Source of the DNA: CAJGCS01 sp045589955 | GTDB taxonomy: Bacteria > Bacillota_I > Bacilli_A > ML615J-28 > CAG-313 | Length of the DNA stretch: 5,088 nt | Direction of reading: 5' to 3' | Assembly: GCA_045589955.1 (NCBI GenBank) | Contig: JAZNQD010000043.1 | Coordinates: 1-5,088, forward strand | Part shown: in pieces, positions 1 through 5,036 of the stretch | Layout: each line of letters opens with the position of its first letter | How positions within the stretch are numbered: position 1 is the first letter of the stretch | The notes under the pieces: generated by a model | Databases searched by the model: none | What the model was told of the DNA's origin: nothing | What the model saw: only the letters and a program-made list of their open reading frames with translations | Translations under genes and position numbers: made by a program

Positions 1-95
1 AATTCAACTACCACTGGTTCATATTTACTAAAAAAACGTTTAGCGTACGGAATACGAATTTGCTCTCTACTATCAATAGTACAAACAATATCCAT
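1..95 (-). CDS. Probable ERCC4-type nuclease, N-terminal fragment (partial, runs off the window)
   Basis: Thirty-one codons plus two bases are visible before the window edge. The protein begins MDIVCTIDSREQIRI and continues through AKRFFSKYEPVVVE. A short hydrophobic strand followed by D-S-R-E-Q (residues 8-12) resembles the first catalytic strand of ERCC4/XPF-family nucleases, where the Asp and Glu bind metal. In viruses such proteins cut branched or flapped DNA during recombination and replication. The ATG at 95-93 is preceded by GAGGTGAT eight to nine bases upstream and lies 18 bases after the stop of the acidic 94-aa gene, so it belongs to the same run of genes. The second conserved motif (ERK...D) would lie outside the window, so the family call rests on one motif and the context of DNA metabolism genes. 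Another metal-dependent nuclease family remains possible. Confidence 0.55.
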   Translation of the reverse strand, partial: MDIVCTIDSREQIRIPYAKRFFSKYEPVVVE

Positions 96-113
96 TTTTA
101 TAATCACCTCGTT

Positions 114-398
114 TTAATTATAACTTCTATGGACATGTTCATTATCATCAATTTCAAACAATGCTTGTAATTCATCGAGATAATGAATACGGAAATACAC
201 GATTTCAGATTTAACAATCACATGCAATTTTTCCATTCCTTCCTCATCAGTCACAAGAAGACCTAGAAAATCTTCATCCTCAAATGCAAAAAAGCTAAAA
301 GGGAAATCAAAATCCCTCGTTGAAACAGCGAAACATAAATTCTCAAATTCCATTCCAAAATCATCAGCCAATTGCATTAAAATTTCCTTAAAATTCAT
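114..398 (-). CDS. Small acidic protein of unknown function, 94 aa
   Basis: I do not recognise this protein. It is strongly acidic: 22 Asp/Glu against 6 Lys/Arg by my count. It is also rich in phenylalanine (13 residues), with a dense Phe/acidic stretch at about residues 29-44 (DFDFPF...EDEDF). The middle and C-terminal parts alternate hydrophobic and polar residues, which suggests beta strands. There is no signal peptide or membrane segment. The ATG lies six bases after the TAA of the metallophosphoesterase, and its ribosome binding site (GAGGGAGTG) is built from the last codons of that gene, so the two are probably translationally coupled. The ORF, its ribosome binding site and its tight placement make it a real gene; the function is open. 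Confidence 0.85.
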   Translation of the reverse strand: MNFKEILMQLADDFGMEFENLCFAVSTRDFDFPFSFFAFEDEDFLGLLVTDEEGMEKLHVIVKSEIVYFRIHYLDELQALFEIDDNEHVHRSYN

Positions 399-404
399 TA
401 AATA

Positions 405-1151
405 TTACACTCCCTCAAAAAACAATGATTCATCATAAGTCTCAGTAATTTTAACTTTATGATTTCTATTTATATTTATTACCATATACCCAGCAGGTAA
501 AGGATTTAAACCAGCTTTTTCAGCATAAGAACCAGCATAATTAAGAAAACTACCAGTATAACAATAATGTTTCTTTTTTAAGCCTTCATTTGTATTGATA
601 AAATCATAGTAATATAATAGTCGATGATTATGACCACGCAAATAGAAATCAGATTCTATATCTTTCGTACTTCTTATTATAGCACCAATACTCAGGTCTC
701 TACGTCCAGAAGTTGTATTTCCATGTGAACCATTAACAACATATTTTTTACCATTGACTTTGAATGTATCGATAAATCCATGTGAATAAGGAACTCCTAA
801 CCTGTCAGCCATGATTTTAGCAATATCTAATTGAAATTCCTTAGTCGCCCTTTGGCAGTGATTCCCGTCTGTAAAATAGACTATATCATTTTTTAATGGT
901 TCTAATTTATCAACAACATAATCTATTTGTTCATTAGGATTAACCATTTGATTATATGATGAATCCCCAACTTTTTTAGATGCAAACTCAATCATATCCC
1001 CTAAACAATAAATCCTTTTGTTTTTAGTTCTTTCAGCCATTTTCAACCATTCATCGAAAAAGTCTTCATTAAACTGTTTACTACCAACATGTAGGTCAGA
1101 GAGTGGGAGAATTGCCACACTCTCATTTGATTTTATTTTATATTCATCCAT
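405..1151 (-). CDS. Calcineurin-like metallophosphoesterase, 248 aa
   Basis: This is a cytoplasmic metal-dependent phosphoesterase. All the blocks of the calcineurin-like fold are visible in order: D-L-H-V-G (19-23), G-D-M-I-E (51-55), G-N-H-C-Q-R (96-101), G-S-H-G (141-144) and G-H-N-H (173-176). These supply the Asp, Asn and His ligands of a two-metal centre, so the enzyme should be active. The 248-aa length covers the catalytic domain only, without the long C-terminal capping region of SbcD or Mre11, and no SbcC-like partner is in the window. Similar stand-alone enzymes are common in phage genomes. The substrate could be DNA, RNA, a cyclic nucleotide or a phosphoprotein; its neighbours make a nucleic-acid role most likely. 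The ATG overlaps the end of the 38-aa gene by eight bases and has GGAG ten bases upstream, inside that gene. The acidic 94-aa gene follows directly. Confidence 0.9.
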   Translation of the reverse strand: MDEYKIKSNESVAILPLSDLHVGSKQFNEDFFDEWLKMAERTKNKRIYCLGDMIEFASKKVGDSSYNQMVNPNEQIDYVVDKLEPLKNDIVYFTDGNHCQRATKEFQLDIAKIMADRLGVPYSHGFIDTFKVNGKKYVVNGSHGNTTSGRRDLSIGAIIRSTKDIESDFYLRGHNHRLLYYYDFINTNEGLKKKHYCYTGSFLNYAGSYAEKAGLNPLPAGYMVININRNHKVKITETYDESLFFEGV

Positions 1152-1260
1152 TTATATCATTCTCCACTTCTTCTTTCAAACATAAACTATAATCACTTGC
1201 AAGATTCGCAGCAATACAAGGCATTTTTTCATCACAACCTATACAATAATGTTCAGTCAT
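1144..1260 (-). CDS. Four-cysteine microprotein, 38 aa, possible zinc-binding knuckle
   Basis: This short gene begins MTEHYCIGCDEKMPC and ends with an acidic tail. Its cysteines are at 6, 9, 15 and 27 (C-x2-C-x5-C-x11-C), with a His at 4, a spacing that could hold one zinc ion. The start is supported by GATGTGAT five bases upstream of the ATG, an approximate match to the GAGGTGAT used by neighbouring genes. The TGA stop lies inside the second and third codons of the metallophosphoesterase, an eight-base overlap typical of coupled genes. It fills a gap that would otherwise be unusually long for this cluster. I recognise no family. Small cysteine-knuckle proteins of phages may bind nucleic acid or a partner protein, but that is inference. 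Its reality rests on the ribosome binding site, the overlap and the cysteine pattern. Confidence 0.7.
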   Translation of the reverse strand: MTEHYCIGCDEKMPCIAANLASDYSLCLKEEVENDING

Positions 1261-1275
1261 AATTAATCACATCTT

Positions 1276-1317
1276 TTATTTTTCTATTTTTTGACTTTCA
1301 AATATCACTATTCCTAA
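1276..1317 (-). pseudogene. Out-of-frame C-terminal remnant of the 60-aa gene (LGIVIFESQKIEK)
   Basis: Directly at the stop of the 60-aa gene, the -1 frame reads LGIVIFESQKIEK and ends in TAA at 1278-1276. The same protein carries LGIVIYETQTDKK in its own frame 66 bases earlier. Re-reading one base at the TAG would join the two into a 73-aa product. The TAA at 1276 would sit 15 bases before the ATG of the next gene, matching the tight spacing elsewhere, while the TAG at 1314 leaves a 53-base gap. This suggests a one-base deletion in a formerly longer gene, or a tandem duplication that left the frame. I see no clear slippery heptamer that would favour programmed frameshifting. A sequencing error would also explain it. 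Confidence 0.5.
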
Positions 1318-1383
1318 GATGAATCAGCCATCATGTCAGTTAATTTTTTATCTGTTTGAGTTTCATATATCACTATTCCTAAG
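1296..1383. repeat. Imperfect 23-bp direct repeat (1296-1318 and 1361-1383)
   Basis: The plus-strand words TTTCAAATATCACTATTC (then CTAAG) at 1296-1318 and TTTCATATATCACTATTC (then CTAAG) at 1361-1383 differ at one base over 23 positions. Their period is 65 bases, which is not a multiple of three. Both copies would encode LGIVI followed by an aromatic residue and Glu, but in different frames relative to each other. The repeat therefore looks like a duplicated piece of coding sequence rather than a regulatory iteron. Confidence 0.8.
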
Positions 1384-1496
1384 TCGCTTTCATCGAAAAC
1401 AATATCTTTTATCAAAAAATATTCTTTATTTTCATTGTTTTTTATGAAAAAAATATTGTTTTTAAGTATGTGTTTAATTAACCATTCTTTAATCAT
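1314..1496 (-). CDS. Unknown small protein, 60 aa, probably C-terminally truncated by a frameshift
   Basis: The protein begins with a basic, hydrophobic segment (MIKEWLIKHILKNNIFFIKNN), continues with a strand-like part (EYFLIKDIVFDESDLGIVIYE) and ends in MMADSS. I recognise no family. The ATG overlaps the TGA of the 73-aa gene by four bases (ATGA), and GGAGG lies ten bases upstream, so the two are coupled. Its stop is TAG, the only TAG among the confidently placed genes here; the others end in TAA or TGA. The LGIVI(Y/F)E(T/S)Q segment recurs just past the stop in the -1 frame, so the gene may once have been about 73 aa long. Whether the short form is functional cannot be judged. Confidence 0.7.
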   Translation of the reverse strand: MIKEWLIKHILKNNIFFIKNNENKEYFLIKDIVFDESDLGIVIYETQTDKKLTDMMADSS

Positions 1497-1714
1497 TTTA
1501 TATCATCCTCCGCTTCATTTAAGTAATCAGCTATTATCCCAGCCGTCACCATATCGTCAAAGATAAAGTCGAAATATTCTACTTCACCCGTATCTATATT
1601 ATAAGCCCTTGGACTTATAATTTGCCATATCACACCCCGCAAGACCCGAAACACTCGATACTTTTCAGACGTGGGAAATGTCATCGTATCAAATTTTATA
1701 GTATATTTACCCAT
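1493..1714 (-). CDS. Unknown small protein, 73 aa
   Basis: I do not recognise this protein. It has a basic N-terminal half with predicted strand character (KYTIKFDTMTF, YRVFRVLRGVIWQIISPRAY), then an acidic C-terminal half that looks helical (DDMVTAGIIADYLNEAEDDIK). No cysteine, signal peptide or membrane segment is present. The start is very well supported: AAGGAGGTGA, a near-perfect complement of the 16S rRNA tail, sits seven bases before the ATG, the strongest site in the window, which suggests high expression. Its TGA overlaps the ATG of the 60-aa gene. A 39-base gap with a run of nine T separates it from the 161-aa gene upstream. Confidence 0.85.
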   Translation of the reverse strand: MGKYTIKFDTMTFPTSEKYRVFRVLRGVIWQIISPRAYNIDTGEVEYFDFIFDDMVTAGIIADYLNEAEDDIK

Positions 1715-1736
1715 AAATTTTTCACCTCCTTAAAAG

Positions 1737-1745
1737 AAAAAAAAA
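1737..1745 (-). terminator. T9 tract between the 161-aa and 73-aa genes, possible weak terminator
   Basis: On the coding strand, nine T in a row (flanked by further T-rich sequence) follow the stop of the 161-aa gene by eight bases and precede the AAGGAGGTGA of the next gene. No hairpin precedes the tract, so it does not look like a bacterial intrinsic terminator. Archaeal RNA polymerase can terminate on oligo-T alone, so partial termination is possible if the host is an archaeon. It may equally be just AT-rich spacer. Confidence 0.25.
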
Positions 1746-1753
1746 GAATATGG

Positions 1754-2239
1754 TTATATACAATTAACCACTCTGAAACTCATATATTCACTGTCTTCAG
1801 GATAATAAGCTTGTATCAGCATTTCATCTAAAGAATCGACATATTCTATGATTTCTTTGAAATTAACTTCTTTAAATGCTTTAGTATAGACATCTACTCC
1901 TTCAACATTATTCTGGATTGCTATATCTTTAACTAAGTTAAAAGCATTCAAATAAAAACCGAAGTCTTCATTTAAGTTTTTGACGAGTGGACAATCTTTC
2001 TTAGGATAATTTACAGACAATCTTAATTCCTCTGATTCATCAGAACTAATTAATCTTATAGATACATTATTATAAGTTTTTTCATCATTCTTGAAAATAC
2101 TTACAACCGGATTGCCAGTATAAGTTTCTCCTTGGCCTAGATCTCTTAAATATAAGATTTCTCTTTCTTTATCTAATTTTAAATCTTTTCCACTTACGCT
2201 TTTTTTTACTTCTTTATTTGCTGTTTTTATTCCGAACAT
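1754..2239 (-). CDS. Unknown protein, 161 aa, first gene after the regulatory gap
   Basis: I do not recognise the family with confidence. The N-terminus is basic (about residues 7-25, several Lys). A strand-rich middle follows (LYLRDLGQGETYTG, PVVSIFKNDEKTYNNVSIRLIS, LRLSVNYPKK), then a more helical C-terminal half (LNAFNLVKDIAIQ, FKEIIEYVDSLDEMLIQAY). There is no signal peptide or membrane segment. The strand-rich core and the neighbouring Sak4-like ATPase make a single-strand DNA-binding or annealing accessory role conceivable, but the acidic tail usual for such proteins is absent and I see no diagnostic motif. The ATG is preceded by GAGGT nine bases upstream. It opens the second run of genes after a 152-base gap and contains the only GATC in the window. 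Confidence 0.85.
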   Translation of the reverse strand: MFGIKTANKEVKKSVSGKDLKLDKEREILYLRDLGQGETYTGNPVVSIFKNDEKTYNNVSIRLISSDESEELRLSVNYPKKDCPLVKNLNEDFGFYLNAFNLVKDIAIQNNVEGVDVYTKAFKEVNFKEIIEYVDSLDEMLIQAYYPEDSEYMSFRVVNCI

Positions 2240-2248
2240 AAATAATCT

Positions 2249-2287
2249 ACCTCATTTAATATATATGTACTTACTAAAATTATTTAA
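2249..2287 (-). promoter_or_regulatory. Possible promoter and ribosome binding site ahead of the 161-aa gene
   Basis: The coding strand reads ACATATATATT at 2269-2259, followed by the GAGGT ribosome binding site at 2253-2249. As a bacterial -10 box (TATATT), it would give a short leader of about a dozen bases, but the candidate -35 (TTAAAT near 2287-2282) is poor. As an archaeal TATA box it would start transcription almost at the ATG, which is hard to reconcile with the ribosome binding site. The evidence is the element and its place in the only long gap; in DNA this AT-rich such words arise easily. Confidence 0.3.
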
Positions 2288-2293
2288 ATTTGA

Positions 2294-2325
2294 TAGGATT
2301 ATATTATTTAATAATAATACTCCTA
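2294..2325 (-). terminator. AT-rich stem-loop in the only long intergenic gap
   Basis: On the coding strand TAGGA (2325-2321) pairs with TCCTA (2298-2294). The interior continues the helix with three, then five, A/T pairs around a G-A mismatch and one bulged base, closing on a three-base loop. It lies 66 bases after the stop of the 56-aa gene and 54 bases before the next start. No immediate T-run follows, only TCAAATTTAAATAATTTTAG. It could be a weak terminator for the nrdD-to-Sak4 run, a 3' stabilising structure or a protein-binding palindrome. The rest of the 2240-2391 gap holds nothing else that I can support. Confidence 0.4.
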
Positions 2326-2391
2326 AAGAATTCAATTAGTTAAGCTATAAGATTACATTTTAAACACGCTCCCATTTAATATTTATAATAC

Positions 2392-2562
2392 TTAATCTAT
2401 TTCTAAAACACAATATTCAAAATGAATACAATTCTTTCGACCAATACATTCATAACCTTCTAATCCTTGATAAGAACAGCGCAGTATCCCCAAACCATAA
2501 TATGCGTACCGACAGAATTCATTTCCATAATTATCTATTGCCATATCTTTCATTCTACCCAC
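2392..2562 (-). CDS. Cysteine-rich microprotein, 56 aa, GTG start
   Basis: Reading from GTG at 2562-2560, the protein starts MGRMKDMAIDNYGNEFC and ends ECIGRKNCIHFEYCVLEID. Five cysteines lie at 17, 29, 39, 45 and 51, the last three evenly spaced (C-x5-C-x5-C), so metal binding or disulfides are possible. The GTG start is chosen because AAGGTGA, which overlaps the TGA of the Sak4-like gene, sits five bases before it; the in-frame ATG at 2553 is 14 bases from that site, too far. The ATG overlapping the GTG by two bases leads to a stop after four codons. The gene starts five bases after the ATPase stop, so the two are probably coupled. I recognise no family. The C-I-G near one cysteine is shared with the 38-aa protein, but that is too little to claim homology. 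Confidence 0.7.
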   Translation of the reverse strand: MGRMKDMAIDNYGNEFCRYAYYGLGILRCSYQGLEGYECIGRKNCIHFEYCVLEID

Positions 2563-2567
2563 ATATA

Positions 2568-3116
2568 TCACCTTCTACATTTTAACGTCTCAACTTCAAA
2601 TTTACCATTAGTCTTAACACATTTATATACCTCGTTCGCCATAGCATTACAACGCACGATTGGTTTATTTGGATTTTCATCTGTCCCATCATACCAATCA
2701 AGTAATATAGGAGCCTGACCAATCAAAATAAAATGTAAGCCAGATTTTCTTAACATTTTAACAAACTTACTAAAATTCTTAGACCTATCACTATAAGCCT
2801 TTAAACCCTGAGCATTAGAGACTAAAGCTTCGATGAATACATCAACACCATCAAGCACAAAACAATCATAACCTTCTTTTTTAATATCATTTAAAACCAT
2901 GTCAATATTCTTTAACGCTTTGCGGTCATTCCCAATATCTAAATCAGTGATTAAAGGACTATCAGTGAAATTAGTATCCTCAATATCTACAACAACTTCA
3001 TTTAAATTGTTTTTTCTACAATATTCATAAGCAAATGTGCTTTTTCCACTCCCATCTCTTCCTCCTACGAGGATTTTCTTTAATGATGGTTCATTGCTTC
3101 TTTTTTTAATATTCAT
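2568..3116 (-). CDS. Sak4-like RecA-fold ATPase (phage nucleotide-binding protein), 182 aa
   Basis: This is a single-domain P-loop ATPase. The Walker A motif is GRDGSGKS at residues 19-26, and the Walker B strand is CFVLD at 85-89 in the phrase YDCFVLDGVD. A later strand, HFILIGQ (128-134), matches the sensor strand of RecA-like folds. The size and motif spacing fit the phage nucleotide-binding (AAA_24/Sak4) family, which are minimal Rad51/RecA relatives that promote single-strand annealing or strand exchange in viral recombination, usually with a single-strand-binding protein. The ATG has GAGGTGA five bases upstream and follows the 49-aa gene by 28 bases. Its stop codon lies within the ribosome binding site of the 56-aa gene. 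The family is likely; a different role for this P-loop protein, such as DNA packaging or kinase activity, is less likely. Confidence 0.8.
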   Translation of the reverse strand: MNIKKRSNEPSLKKILVGGRDGSGKSTFAYEYCRKNNLNEVVVDIEDTNFTDSPLITDLDIGNDRKALKNIDMVLNDIKKEGYDCFVLDGVDVFIEALVSNAQGLKAYSDRSKNFSKFVKMLRKSGLHFILIGQAPILLDWYDGTDENPNKPIVRCNAMANEVYKCVKTNGKFEVETLKCRR

Positions 3117-3144
3117 TTATTTCACCTCACATAAAATATTATTT

Positions 3145-3294
3145 TTAATCTAATCTTTCAGTAAACTCAGGATTGTCGCGTTTTAATGCGACTTTCCATG
3201 ATATTAGGACAGGATAAATATCCTTTCCATTTTCTTCTAATTCTAACAAATAATCTATTGTTTGAATTATTCTTGAAAACTCATTAAAATTCAT
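3145..3294 (-). CDS. Unknown small protein, 49 aa
   Basis: The gene reads MNFNEFSRIIQTIDYLLELEENG and ends NPEFTERLD. The N-terminal half looks like an amphipathic helix, and a short hydrophobic strand (YPVLISWKVAL) follows. It has no cysteine or membrane segment. The start is well supported: GAGGTGA lies four bases before the ATG, just after the TAA of nrdD, and the gene fills the space between nrdD and the ATPase with 11-base and 28-base gaps. I recognise no family. Its place suggests co-expression with the reductase and the ATPase, nothing more specific. Confidence 0.75.
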   Translation of the reverse strand: MNFNEFSRIIQTIDYLLELEENGKDIYPVLISWKVALKRDNPEFTERLD

Positions 3295-3305
3295 TAATTC
3301 ACCTC

Positions 3306-5033
3306 TTAAATATTCTTATGCCTAAATCTATCTTTAAACTCAGCTTTTTTACCATTATTCCAATTCTTAACAGGTACATAGTAACCAGTAATCCTTGAGT
3401 AAACAGTTAAATCGTCTGAACCACAAATAGAGCATTTATCTAAAGCTTCATTAAAAGTATTATGACACTCATTACAATACGTAAAATCGTTAGTGAAAGC
3501 CCAGAAGTTAGTATTTGTTTCTAATATTTTTTTATTCAACTTCCAAATAGCTATTGGGTCGTGATAAGTTTCACCAAGCCAAATGTGTAATATATTTCCA
3601 CCTTTGGTTAAGCCATGGTATTTATCAGCGTTCCGGATATGTGCCACAATATCGGATTCATGACTAACAGGTATATGGCTACTATTTGTGAGATAATAAT
3701 TGCCTTCAATTCCATTTAATTCAACTTCAGGATATTTATCTTTTATAATCATTGCGAAACGATGACTTGCAGACTCAGCAGGACTGGCGATTACACTCCA
3801 TCTTAAACCATCCTCTAATTTATATTGTTTGGTTTTTGCATTGATAAATTGTATAATATTCTCACCGAAACCATAATTTAAAATTTCCATACATTCATAT
3901 AATCCACAAAAACCTAAAGTAATAGTCGTCCGGTCTATATCATATAATGGAATACCAGTAACTTTATCTCTTTGCAATAGGAAATCACTCATATGCTTAT
4001 TGTAAATCACATCTTTCACAATTTCACGCCGGTTTAATAAACCCTCTCTTGCAATATCACAATACTTATCAAGTAACTCATAAAACCTATCAACATCACA
4101 ATCAGCTTCCAAAGCCAATAAAGGCAAATTCAAAGTAGTATAAGCAAAATTACCAGTATTCAAACAATCCAAATCATAAACACCAGTAAAATTATCGGGG
4201 AGGGATGTCCTACATCCCATTATGGTTTTAACATAATTAGACTGGTTTGTATAATATAAAGTTGGATTATTTGCTCCTAATTCATGTAATACTTTACACG
4301 TACCATTATATTTATCTAAATCCCCAGATTGAATATTAATCAATGTATTTGGGAATCTATGCCATTGCCCACTCGCGTCTTTCTCATTTAATACTTCTAA
4401 GAATGCTTTGAAAATCATATCTGCTTCACGTTGATAATCACTATAAACTCCGATAGTTTCACCTTCAAAAGTAACTGCTGGAGAGTCCTTTAAATGGTCT
4501 GGGACACTCATATCCAAACCAACACTTGTAAATATACATTGTCCACCTTTCGCTACAAGACTCATATTACAATTGAATATAAAACCCTGAATAGTTTGTT
4601 TAATATCATAATAACTCCTACCACGACATAAGGGCGCAAGAAAAGTGTTAAAATTAGCCAAACCTTGACCACCACTGAATACTTGAGCGCCTGCCATAAA
4701 AGCCTGTAACAAATGATTTAACAATACTTCTAAACTACGAGCAGGAGAAGCCACACTACCATCAATAATTAAACCGTTTTTAATGAAAAATCTTAAATCA
4801 AAATTAAAACAGTTTGGACGTAGTGCGTAGTATTCCATGTCATGAACATGGATAAAACCTTCTTTGTGTGCTTCTGCTACTTCAGATGGCATTATGTCTA
4901 ATGCGTATTGTTTCATTACATTATCATGAACATATTTAGCTATTACCTCTGGATTATATCCTAAATTTGCATTGTCGTTGTTACTATTTTCAATTAAGTT
5001 TTCAATATAATCTTTATTAACATTATATTTCAT
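3306..5033 (-). CDS. nrdD: Anaerobic (class III) ribonucleoside-triphosphate reductase, 575 aa, without ATP-cone
   Basis: This glycyl-radical enzyme reduces ribonucleoside triphosphates to dNTPs in the cytoplasm under anoxia. The catalytic domain is complete: AHKEGFIHVHD (55-65), the N-C-F cysteine at 75 on the first active-site strand, M-G-C-R-T with Cys274 (the thiyl radical site by analogy with T4 NrdD), and NTGNFAYTTLNLP (292-304). A C-terminal zinc site has Cys520, 523, 534 and 537. The glycyl radical loop is R-I-T-G-Y-Y with Gly550, followed by the usual NW-N-GK tail. Bacterial enzymes of about 700 aa carry an N-terminal ATP-cone; here the homologous region starts almost at residue 1, so dATP feedback control by that domain is absent, as in some phage enzymes. 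The ATG is preceded by AGGAGG twelve bases upstream. The activase NrdG is not in this window, so it must lie elsewhere or come from the host. Confidence 0.95.
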   Translation of the reverse strand: MKYNVNKDYIENLIENSNNDNANLGYNPEVIAKYVHDNVMKQYALDIMPSEVAEAHKEGFIHVHDMEYYALRPNCFNFDLRFFIKNGLIIDGSVASPARSLEVLLNHLLQAFMAGAQVFSGGQGLANFNTFLAPLCRGRSYYDIKQTIQGFIFNCNMSLVAKGGQCIFTSVGLDMSVPDHLKDSPAVTFEGETIGVYSDYQREADMIFKAFLEVLNEKDASGQWHRFPNTLINIQSGDLDKYNGTCKVLHELGANNPTLYYTNQSNYVKTIMGCRTSLPDNFTGVYDLDCLNTGNFAYTTLNLPLLALEADCDVDRFYELLDKYCDIAREGLLNRREIVKDVIYNKHMSDFLLQRDKVTGIPLYDIDRTTITLGFCGLYECMEILNYGFGENIIQFINAKTKQYKLEDGLRWSVIASPAESASHRFAMIIKDKYPEVELNGIEGNYYLTNSSHIPVSHESDIVAHIRNADKYHGLTKGGNILHIWLGETYHDPIAIWKLNKKILETNTNFWAFTNDFTYCNECHNTFNEALDKCSICGSDDLTVYSRITGYYVPVKNWNNGKKAEFKDRFRHKNI

Positions 5034-5036
5034 TTA

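Noticed and set aside
405..1151. SbcD/Mre11 assignment for the metallophosphoesterase
   Set aside because: It is too short, lacks the capping region, and no SbcC/Rad50-like ATPase is nearby, so only the superfamily is called.
1310..1322. Programmed -1 frameshift at the TAG of the 60-aa gene
   Set aside because: No X-XXY-YYZ heptamer is present at the slip point; a mutation, duplication or sequence error is simpler, so recoding is not called.
1296..1383. CRISPR-like or iteron interpretation of the 23-bp repeat
   Set aside because: Only two copies are present and both have protein-coding sense; no array, leader or cas gene is visible.
1622..1831. Plus-strand open frame of 69 codons
   Set aside because: It lies opposite the 73-aa and 161-aa genes, has no ribosome binding site, and all other genes are on the minus strand.
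2341..2376. Tiny minus-strand frame MGACLKCNLIA in the intergenic gap
   Set aside because: Only 11 codons, no ribosome binding site upstream of its ATG; the two cysteines are not enough.
2552..2564. ATG at 2564 or ATG at 2553 as the start of the 56-aa gene
   Set aside because: The first runs into TGA after four codons; the second is 14 bases from the ribosome binding site. GTG at 2562 has the correct spacing.
2467..2718. Plus-strand open frame of 83 codons
   Set aside because: It overlaps the 56-aa gene and the ATPase in antisense, lacks a ribosome binding site and has a low-complexity His/Ile/Ser-rich translation typical of a shadow frame.
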